A stretch of DNA of 12,734 bases from Tangfeifania sp. (GTDB taxonomy: Bacteria; Bacteroidota; Bacteroidia; Bacteroidales; Prolixibacteraceae), in the NCBI GenBank assembly GCA_018400515.1, contig JAGYMR010000059.1:1-12734 (forward strand), in the 5' to 3' direction. This document shows positions 8,096 through 12,734 of this stretch, piece by piece. A program made the translations under genes and the position numbers. A model generated the notes under the pieces. The model searched no databases. It worked only from the letters and a program-made list of their open reading frames with translations, and was not told the origin of the DNA. Positions within the stretch are counted from its first letter, which is position 1, and each line of letters begins with the position of its first letter.

Positions 8096-8310
8096 TTTAA
8101 CAGCTTCCGGATGGCATATATTACAGATCCGATGGCCGCAAGGACCATAAGTCCCAGGGTAAATCCCTTGAATTCATTTTGCATCCATTGATCTATTTTA
8201 TACCCCAGGAATGTTCCGAGGGCTATCATAACCATCATTTCGAACCCCAGGCTCGAATAACGAATAAAAGGGTCAAAGTTATTTTTGTCCTTTCGGTTTG
8301 GGCGCTTCAT
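8092..8310 (-). CDS. AtpZ/AtpI family F0 accessory protein
   Basis: A 72-residue protein with two membrane helices (about 21-37 and 49-67) and a basic N-terminus. The first helix ends in GTFLGYKIDQWM, the typical G-x-x-x-G followed by a Lys/Asp pair of the AtpZ-type family. Members sit at the head of ATP synthase operons and are thought to help assemble the c-ring or to supply Mg2+; both roles are from the family literature, not from this sequence. The ATG at 8308-8310 lies inside the 3' end of the bactofilin gene (32-nt overlap), and the stop overlaps the next gene by 4 nt. This arrangement points to coupled translation of all three. Confidence 0.85.
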   Translation of the reverse strand: MKRPNRKDKNNFDPFIRYSSLGFEMMVMIALGTFLGYKIDQWMQNEFKGFTLGLMVLAAIGSVIYAIRKLLK

Positions 8311-8689
8311 TTTTTATGCTCGAATCTTCCATTGAACAAGTGCCTGTAAAGATCGACCCGGGCTCAACCGATAATTTTCCGGAGATGATGTCACCCTCAA
8401 TTTTGGCGGTTGATTTCATTGTTAATAGCTCTGATGCCACCACTTTCCCTTTAATGTAACCCGAGATTTCAACGATGTTGCATTTGATCTCGCCATCCAC
8501 CTTCCCTTTTGGACCAATCACCAGCCGTCCCTGGGCATTGATGTTTCCAACCAGTTCCCCGTCAATCCGGATATCCCCGCTGGCATTGATGTCTCCCTTG
8601 ATGAGGGTCTTTTCACTAATGATGTTGATGGTATGTTCCTGGGAGTCGCCAATGGATTTTGCTGTTTGCTTTGCCATGCTAAATTTCAT
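8279..8689 (-). CDS. bactofilin (polymer-forming cytoskeletal protein)
   Basis: A 136-residue bactofilin. The core at about 24-117 is a right-handed beta-helix built of short repeats such as IKGDI, IRIDGEL, KGKVDGEI and IEGDI, flanked by short disordered ends. Bactofilins polymerise without nucleotide into filaments, often on the membrane, and act as scaffolds for localised enzymes. Two starts are possible: ATG at 8689, used here, or ATG at 8677 giving MAKQTAK, which is shorter by four residues. Neither has a clear ribosome-binding site. It is the first gene of the ATP synthase operon and overlaps atpZ by 32 nt. Its 5' leader contains three related 13-mers. Confidence 0.92.
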   Translation of the reverse strand: MKFSMAKQTAKSIGDSQEHTINIISEKTLIKGDINASGDIRIDGELVGNINAQGRLVIGPKGKVDGEIKCNIVEISGYIKGKVVASELLTMKSTAKIEGDIISGKLSVEPGSIFTGTCSMEDSSIKNEAPKPKGQK

Positions 8690-8721
8690 TCATTAATTTA
8701 AAAAAATTTCAGCGAAAACTC

Positions 8722-8807
8722 ATGGAACACGCATGGTTTACAATTCCATTTCTGAAAAAGTAGTGGGCCATGCTCGTTTCATTCGTTAAAATAAATGCGA
8801 GTTCCAT
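8722..8807. repeat. three related 13-mers in the bactofilin leader (one inverted)
   Basis: The copies are ATGGAACACGCAT on the plus strand (8722-8734), ATGAAACGAGCAT on the minus strand (8770-8782) and ATGGAACTCGCAT on the minus strand (8795-8807). The two minus-strand copies share a CGA prefix, match at 13 of 16 positions and are 25 bp apart. The plus-strand copy differs from the outer minus-strand copy at one base. A shorter related TTCCAT lies at 8744-8749. They could be protein-binding sites or, in the transcript, alternative pairing partners. No firm promoter was found in this 219-nt gap; a weak -7 match (TTAATTTG, minus strand) is at 8828-8835. Confidence 0.55.
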
Positions 8808-8908
8808 TCGATACCTTTGAAAACAGACAAATTAAATAGTATGAAATTACATATTTTTATTCTAATTGCAAAGTGTCCGTTTTTTTTCGGAATTTTTTCC
8901 AAAAAGAT

Positions 8909-9907
8909 TTAAGAGGGATTGTAGGCCCACTTAAGATAGATGCTTCCCCAGGCAAAACCGGCCCCAAAAGCCGCAAGGATAATTTTGTCGCCTTTCCGGA
9001 GTTGGTTTTCGTAATCGTAGAGGCAGAGGGGGATGGTGGCGGCGGTGGTATTGCCGTATTTCTGGATATTAATCATTACTTTTTCTTTCTCAATTCCCAT
9101 GCGCCGGGCAGTGGCTTCAATAATCCGCATATTTGCCTGGTGCGGCACCAGCCAGTTGATATCCCTGGATTTCAGGCGGTGTTTTTCCATGATTTCCACG
9201 GCCACATCGGCCATGGAGGCCACGGCATTTTTAAAAACGGCCTGACCCTCCTGGTAAACAAAGTGTTCGTTGTTTTGTACCGTTTCAATGGTGGTGGGAT
9301 TCAGAGATCCGCCAGCTTTGATGTGCAGGTGGTGCCTCCCGAGCCCGTCCACCCGGTGGATGTAATCGATTATCCCGGCATCTTCGATGGTGGGTTCGAG
9401 CAGGACAGCTGTGCCGGCATCTCCAAAAAGGGGGCAGGTTGTCCGGTCATTGTAATTGGTGATTGCCGACATTTTATCCGCTGCCACCACAATAACCTTG
9501 CGGTAGCGTCCCGATTCGATGAACTGGGCAGCCGTGGCCAGGGTGAAAATGAATCCGGAACAGGCCGCATTGATATCGAAACTCCAGGCATTATGAATGT
9601 CCGTTTTATGGGCAATGATATTGGCGGTTGCGGGGAAGGGCATGTCCGGGGTAATGGTTGCACAAATGAGCAGATCAATCTCCCCGGGAGATGTGTTTGT
9701 TTTTTCCAGCAAATCCCTTACGGCTTCGGCTCCCATGTCACTGGTGCCTTTTCCTTTCTCTTTCAGAATGCGGCGCTCTTTGATCCCGATCCGCTGCATG
9801 ATCCATTCATCAGAGGTGTCAACCATGGTACTGAGTTCATGGTTGGTTAGCCGGTAATCGGGCAGAAATGCCCCGACTCCGGTAATGGCTGCCCTGATTT
9901 TTGTCAT
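8909..9907 (-). CDS. fabH: 3-oxoacyl-[acyl-carrier-protein] synthase III (KAS III)
   Basis: A 332-residue cytoplasmic enzyme that condenses acetyl-CoA (or a branched acyl-CoA) with malonyl-ACP to start fatty acid synthesis. The complete catalytic triad is visible: Cys116 in NAACSGF, His256 in VPHQANMRI and Asn286 in YGNTTAA. The C-terminal FGAGFAWG motif closes the thiolase fold. Length is typical. It lies downstream of rpmF, as in many bacteria, but plsX, which often stands between them, is absent, as are accB and accC. A terminator-like hairpin separates it from rpmF by a 45-nt gap with no clear ribosome-binding site. No terminator is seen after it. Confidence 0.97.
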   Translation of the reverse strand: MTKIRAAITGVGAFLPDYRLTNHELSTMVDTSDEWIMQRIGIKERRILKEKGKGTSDMGAEAVRDLLEKTNTSPGEIDLLICATITPDMPFPATANIIAHKTDIHNAWSFDINAACSGFIFTLATAAQFIESGRYRKVIVVAADKMSAITNYNDRTTCPLFGDAGTAVLLEPTIEDAGIIDYIHRVDGLGRHHLHIKAGGSLNPTTIETVQNNEHFVYQEGQAVFKNAVASMADVAVEIMEKHRLKSRDINWLVPHQANMRIIEATARRMGIEKEKVMINIQKYGNTTAATIPLCLYDYENQLRKGDKIILAAFGAGFAWGSIYLKWAYNPS

Positions 9908-9925
9908 CGATTTTTTTTAGGCTTC

Positions 9926-9954
9926 AAAAAAAAACCAGGCGATTTACCTGGTTT
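9926..9954 (-). terminator. intrinsic terminator or attenuator overlapping the rpmF stop codon
   Basis: On the minus strand AAACCAGG (9954-9947) pairs perfectly with CCTGGTTT (9939-9932) around a 7-nt loop. The T-run is nine long in total, three of them inside the stem. The first bases of the stem overlap the rpmF TAA at 9953-9955. It ends 18 nt before the fabH ATG, so it should limit read-through into fabH. Confidence 0.75.
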
Positions 9955-10138
9955 AAACTGCAATCTCTTTTTCAATGGCTTGCTTGCCCCTGTAATAGCC
10001 ACATTCCGGACAGACCGTGTGGTACCTTACCGTTGCGCCACAATTGGAACAAGTGGCAAGGGTGGGCAATGCGGCCTTGTAATGGGTACGTCTTTTATTC
10101 CTCCTCGTTTTCGAGGTTTTACTCTTAGGATGTGCCAT
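9953..10138 (-). CDS. rpmF: 50S ribosomal protein L32
   Basis: A 61-residue ribosomal protein. It starts with MAHPKSKTSKTRRNKRRTHY, the hallmark basic N-terminus. A zinc ribbon made of two C-x-x-C pairs follows (CSNC at 30-33 and CPEC at 43-46). All four cysteines are kept, so this is the zinc-binding (C+) form. Length is normal. It follows DUF177/YceD by 12 nt, the order seen in most bacteria, and the two are surely co-transcribed. A strong hairpin begins at its stop codon. Confidence 0.97.
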   Translation of the reverse strand: MAHPKSKTSKTRRNKRRTHYKAALPTLATCSNCGATVRYHTVCPECGYYRGKQAIEKEIAV

Positions 10139-10150
10139 GGTATTTTAATT

Positions 10151-10687
10151 TTAATTGTTATTTCTTAATTTTTTCAATTTTTCCCAGCGGGGATCCAACC
10201 CGGCGAAATTCTCTCCGGTACCGGGCTGATGTTCACTTAGCCGTTCAATCATCGCTTTATTGCATCCGCTTGCTCCGTTCTCTCCCGGAGGATGCACGTG
10301 CTTCAGCGGAATGCTTAAAACGATGTATTCATAAATTAACTGAGCAAGGTTGATCCGGTATTCTTCCGGTGAGATCCAAATGACCTGGTCATCGTCTTCA
10401 CGGTCGTTCTCTCCAAATTTTACAAAGATCTCAGCTTTGTTTTTCACCTGTTGCCGGTACTTTTCAAGGCAACGGTCGCAGGTGAGTTCCACCCATCCGT
10501 GGATGTCGAAATACAACTTGATGAACCCGCTCCTTTTTTCCAGGTCCACCGCGGCTTTCAGGTTGCCGGAATCCACCATGCTCTGGTCAAAATGTTCAAA
10601 GAACTTTGTTCCAATCTCATATTCGAACTTGTGCAGGCCCTCCTTCAGACCTTTAAACGCGATGTCATATGTTGTTATCCAGCTCAT
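10151..10687 (-). CDS. DUF177/YceD family protein
   Basis: A 178-residue protein with the YceD core CDRCL (about residues 71-75, in ELTCDRCLEKY), the upstream IAFKGLKEG motif and a downstream acidic region. YceD proteins are encoded next to rpmF across bacteria and are linked to 23S rRNA or 50S metabolism; the exact activity is unsettled. I place the start at the ATG at 10687. A longer version begins with a TTG at 10708, but that codon lies inside a -7 promoter box (10706-10713) and would not be transcribed from it. The protein ends in a basic tail (RWEKLKKLRNNN). Confidence 0.9.
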   Translation of the reverse strand: MSWITTYDIAFKGLKEGLHKFEYEIGTKFFEHFDQSMVDSGNLKAAVDLEKRSGFIKLYFDIHGWVELTCDRCLEKYRQQVKNKAEIFVKFGENDREDDDQVIWISPEEYRINLAQLIYEYIVLSIPLKHVHPPGENGASGCNKAMIERLSEHQPGTGENFAGLDPRWEKLKKLRNNN

Positions 10688-10705
10688 GGTCCGAAAAAAG
10701 TGTTG

Positions 10706-10713
10706 CAAAAGTA
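10706..10713 (-). promoter_or_regulatory. candidate -7 promoter box for DUF177-rpmF
   Basis: TACTTTTG on the minus strand, followed by CAAC, fits the Bacteroidota -7 consensus. It would give a leader of only about 13 nt before the ATG at 10687. No clear -33 TTG is seen. The position, in a 200-nt gap after a likely panD terminator, supports it. Confidence 0.5.
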
Positions 10714-10753
10714 AAAAATTTTTATAAACGCATGAAAAATTCGGGGTTTTTTC

Positions 10754-10808
10754 GCAGGTATTTCTGAATCAGCTAACCTGCATCACCGACCGGCACGAAA
10801 TTCAGAAA
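10754..10808. repeat. two interleaved inverted repeats between panD and DUF177
   Basis: GCAGGT (10754-10759) pairs with ACCTGC (10776-10781). TTTCTGAAT (10761-10769), in the loop of that hairpin, pairs perfectly with ATTCAGAAA (10800-10808). The two pairings interleave, so together they would form a pseudoknot or exclude each other. They lie upstream of the candidate DUF177 promoter and downstream of the panD terminator, so a DNA-level role or read-through RNA are the options. Confidence 0.35.
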
Positions 10809-10837
10809 GAAATAAGCCGTATTTTTTTTTAGTGGTG

Positions 10838-10872
10838 CGGTGAAAAGAAAATGTTCCGGGTTTTTTCCGGAA
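10838..10872 (-). terminator. likely terminator after panD
   Basis: On the minus strand TTCCGG and CCGGAA (10872-10867 and 10859-10854) form a 6-bp stem with a 7-nt AAAAAAC loop. CATTTTCTTTTC follows. The stem starts 15 nt after the panD stop. The T-run is interrupted, so efficiency may be moderate. Confidence 0.5.
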
Positions 10873-10887
10873 ATTGCTTTATCCCTT

Positions 10888-11238
10888 TTATACCAGCCGG
10901 TTGGTTTCCTGATCCGGAAAGATGATGGCAGGCTGAAAGGATTTTGCTTCTTCAAAATCCATGGCGGCATAGGAAATGATGATTACCACATCCCCCACAG
11001 CAGCTTTCCGGGCGGCGGGCCCGTTCAGGCAGATCGTTCCCGTGCCGCGTTCCCCTTTGATCACATAGGTCTCCAGCCGTTCTCCATTATTAATATTCAC
11101 CACCTGGACTTTCTCATTTTCAATGATATTGGCGGCGTCCATCAAATCTTCGTCAATGGTAATGCTTCCCACATATTGCAGGTTGGCTTCTGTTACAGTT
11201 ACTTTATGTATTTTTGATTTACAAATTTCAATCTGCAT
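10888..11238 (-). CDS. panD: aspartate 1-decarboxylase
   Basis: A 116-residue pyruvoyl enzyme that makes beta-alanine from L-aspartate for pantothenate and CoA synthesis. The self-cleavage site is YVGSIT with Gly24-Ser25, the same positions as in E. coli, so Ser25 becomes the pyruvoyl group of the alpha chain. The C-terminal half keeps the family's [10 protein letters not shown] and NGPAARK elements (about 58-67 and 73-79). It begins 11 nt after panC stops, and the two form a pathway operon: PanD makes the beta-alanine that PanC uses. Length is slightly below the E. coli protein but complete. Confidence 0.97.
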   Translation of the reverse strand: MQIEICKSKIHKVTVTEANLQYVGSITIDEDLMDAANIIENEKVQVVNINNGERLETYVIKGERGTGTICLNGPAARKAAVGDVVIIISYAAMDFEEAKSFQPAIIFPDQETNRLV

Positions 11239-11249
11239 AACCGGAATTT

Positions 11250-12089
11250 TTAGTTCAGAACAATATTATCGATTAAACGTATTTTTTCACAGAAAACAGC
11301 AATACACCCCACTTTGTTTGTTTTTTCCTCCCAGCTTTTCACGGGCATCAGGTGATCCTCATCCACAATTTCGAAATATTCCACCTCAAGCCACGGATTT
11401 TTATTAAGGCTTTCAGCCACCCATTTTTTTAACTCGTTTACGGATTTTTCCCCGGTTAGGTTTTTGGCCTCCTTCAGTGTTTTGTAAATAAGTGCGGCAT
11501 TTTTTCTTCCATCGGGGCTGAGGAGCTCGTTCCGGGAGCTCATGGCAAGTCCGTTTTCCTCCCGGATGATGGGGCAGGGAATTATTTCAACCGGGAGTTG
11601 CAACTTTTCGGTCAGTTTTTTTATGACCGCCAATTGCTGAAAGTCTTTTAACCCGAAATAAGCTCGGTCGGGTTTTACCAGCTCAAACAGTTTGCTGACG
11701 ATCTGGGCCACGCCGTTAAAATGTCCCGGACGGTGCCGCCCTTCCATCACCTCTTCCAGAGCTCCGAAATGAAAAATCCGTGTATCGGGTTCCGGGTACA
11801 TCTCTTTTGTATCGGGAGCAAAAACAATCCGGCAGCCGGTAGGTTCGAGTATTTTCAGGTCGGCTTCCAGGTTCCTGGGATACCTGTTTAAATCCTTGGC
11901 ATCGTTAAATTGAGTGGGATTCACAAAAATAGTGACGATCACTCCGTGATTTTGTGCAACCGCTTTTTCAACCAGCGACAAATGTCCCTGGTGTAAAGCT
12001 CCCATGGTGGGTACCAAACCCACCGTTCCTCCTTTGCGGAGCTCTTTTAACCGCTGCTGCAGCTCACTTTTTGTTTTAACCAGCATCAT
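11250..12089 (-). CDS. panC: pantothenate synthetase (pantoate-beta-alanine ligase)
   Basis: A 279-residue cytoplasmic ligase joining pantoate and beta-alanine with ATP cleavage to AMP. The nucleotidyltransferase signature is MGALHQGH (29-36, His33 and His36). Other family motifs are FVNPTQF (55-61), the [11 protein letters not shown]/pantoate site (145-152) and the KMSKS-equivalent MSSRN (183-187). Length is normal. Tandem ATGs start the gene; the second differs by one residue. It heads panC-panD and is divergent from the GT5 gene across a 161-nt gap with promoter candidates for both directions. panB, needed for pantoate, is not in the window. Confidence 0.97.
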   Translation of the reverse strand: MMLVKTKSELQQRLKELRKGGTVGLVPTMGALHQGHLSLVEKAVAQNHGVIVTIFVNPTQFNDAKDLNRYPRNLEADLKILEPTGCRIVFAPDTKEMYPEPDTRIFHFGALEEVMEGRHRPGHFNGVAQIVSKLFELVKPDRAYFGLKDFQQLAVIKKLTEKLQLPVEIIPCPIIREENGLAMSSRNELLSPDGRKNAALIYKTLKEAKNLTGEKSVNELKKWVAESLNKNPWLEVEYFEIVDEDHLMPVKSWEEKTNKVGCIAVFCEKIRLIDNIVLN

Positions 12090-12109
12090 GGGCTGTCGCT
12101 TTTAGGATG

Positions 12110-12143
12110 CAAAGTAAATAAATTTAATGGTTCCTTATTCAAA
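12110..12143 (-). promoter_or_regulatory. candidate promoter for panC-panD
   Basis: On the minus strand TTACTTTG (12117-12110) differs by one base from TAnnTTTG, and a TTTTG -33-like element lies about 22 nt upstream (near 12140-12144). Transcription would begin about 6 nt downstream of the -7 box and give a leader of about 15 nt to the panC ATG. Confidence 0.42.
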
Positions 12144-12189
12144 ATGGATGGCTTACATTGATCCCCCTGACCATGAAAAAGGGATGATG

Positions 12190-12220
12190 TTGAATATTTT
12201 GGATATTTTTATTACTTTTG
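12190..12220 (+). promoter_or_regulatory. promoter for the GT5 gene, -33 and -7 both present
   Basis: A -33 TTG at 12190-12192 and a -7 TACTTTTG at 12213-12220 are separated by 20 nt, and CAC follows the -7 box. This is the most complete Bacteroidota-type promoter I found in the window. It lies 30 nt before the ATG at 12251. Confidence 0.65.
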
Positions 12221-12250
12221 CACATTGTTATAAACCGCGCTTAATGGTCA

Positions 12251-12734
12251 ATGGAAAAGAAAAAAATCCTTTATATTTCGCAAGAAATTACTCCGTATCT
12301 TCCTGAAAGTGAAATGTCAGAAACTGCCCGTTATTTGCCACAGGGAATTCAGGAGCGGGGACGGGAGATCAGGACTTTTATGCCCCGTTATGGCAATGTG
12401 AATGAGAGGCGGAACCAACTTCATGAAGTGATCCGATTGTCGGGAATGAACCTGGTTATTGATGACACGGATCATCCCCTGATTATTAAAGTCGCCTCCA
12501 TCCAGGCTGCCCGGATGCAAGTTTATTTCATTGATAACGAAGATTATTTTCACCGCAAGCATGTGATCAGGAATGCCCATGGGGAAGAATTTGCAGATAA
12601 TGATGAAAGGGCCCTGTTTTTTGCCCGGGGGGTTTTGGAGACTGTGATAAAATTGCGATGGGCTCCCGACCTGATCCATTGCCACGGTTGGATGACTTCG
12701 CTGGTCCCCCTCTTTATTAAAAAATATTATTACA
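12251..12734 (+). CDS. glycogen/starch synthase-like glycosyltransferase, GT5 N-terminal domain (partial)
   Basis: The first 161 residues of a GT5 catalytic domain; the gene runs off the window. ILYISQEITPYLPESEMSE opens the Rossmann half, and LPQGIQERGREIRTFMPRYG (29-48) matches the family's next block. LIHCHGWMTSLVPLFIKK (141-158) is the usual H-x-H-D-W-x-T block with Gly in place of Asp. The KTGGL motif that holds ADP-glucose in standard GlgA is replaced by PESEMSE (18-24). Such variants are usual for the copy beside panC in Bacteroidota, as far as I recall, and are annotated as glycogen synthase. Whether they use ADP-glucose is open, so I give no symbol. The ATG at 12251 is the first in frame. 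Confidence 0.85.
   Translation, partial: MEKKKILYISQEITPYLPESEMSETARYLPQGIQERGREIRTFMPRYGNVNERRNQLHEVIRLSGMNLVIDDTDHPLIIKVASIQAARMQVYFIDNEDYFHRKHVIRNAHGEEFADNDERALFFARGVLETVIKLRWAPDLIHCHGWMTSLVPLFIKKYYY

Noticed and set aside
8841..8912. 23-codon hydrophobic plus-strand ORF with a TAnnTTTG match (8812-8819) upstream
   Set aside because: No ribosome-binding site or -33 element, AT-rich composition, and its end runs into the fabH 3' end on the other strand. Chance is the simpler explanation.
8873..9850. 325-codon open frame on the plus strand opposite fabH
   Set aside because: It lies entirely within fabH, which has a complete catalytic triad and full length. The antisense product is rich in Gly, His and Phe with no recognisable domain, as expected of a mirror frame.
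10688..10708. TTG start giving a seven-residue longer DUF177 protein
   Set aside because: The codon overlaps the best -7 promoter box for the gene, so it would not be in the transcript from that promoter. The ATG at 10687 is more likely.

Overview
The window reads as a stretch of core chromosome from a member of the Bacteroidota, most likely in the Bacteroidales/Marinilabiliales range. The evidence is gene order and protein style: an ATP synthase operon that starts with a bactofilin and AtpZ, an F0 a-subunit with a long secreted N-terminus, a GT5 'glycogen synthase' divergent from panC, and -7 promoter boxes of the TAnnTTTG type. Shine-Dalgarno sequences are weak or absent in front of most genes. 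I see no mobile element, CRISPR array, rRNA or tRNA.

Layout. Positions 1-171 hold the possible tail of an unidentified plus-strand gene and a very good intrinsic terminator. Positions 333-2411 carry three plus-strand genes, probably separate units: a YkvA/DUF1232 membrane protein, a TauE/SafE-type exporter and a class I SAM methyltransferase. These converge on a long minus-strand block (2457-12089). Read in the direction of transcription, that block is: panC-panD (pantothenate and beta-alanine synthesis, ending in a likely terminator); DUF177/YceD-rpmF (ribosome), a terminator-like hairpin, then fabH (fatty acid initiation); then bactofilin-atpZ-a four-helix membrane protein-atpB-atpE-atpF-atpH-atpA-atpG. 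At 12251 a GT5 glycogen/starch synthase-like gene starts on the plus strand, divergent from panC, and runs off the window.

The ATP synthase operon encodes a, c, b, delta, alpha and gamma. Beta (atpD) and epsilon (atpC) are not in this window, so the enzyme must be encoded at more than one locus. The first three genes overlap (bactofilin/atpZ by 32 nt, atpZ/four-helix protein by 4 nt), which suggests translational coupling and a role for these proteins in assembling or placing the F0 sector.

Most of the window is conventional. The items most worth a second look are: a GC-rich hairpin followed by five U between atpE and atpF, which could tune c-subunit dosage; three related 13-mers in the leader of bactofilin-atpZ that could form alternative RNA pairings; a histidine-rich periplasmic domain on AtpB; a GT5 protein lacking the usual ADP-glucose motif; and a terminator-like hairpin overlapping the rpmF stop codon just before fabH.
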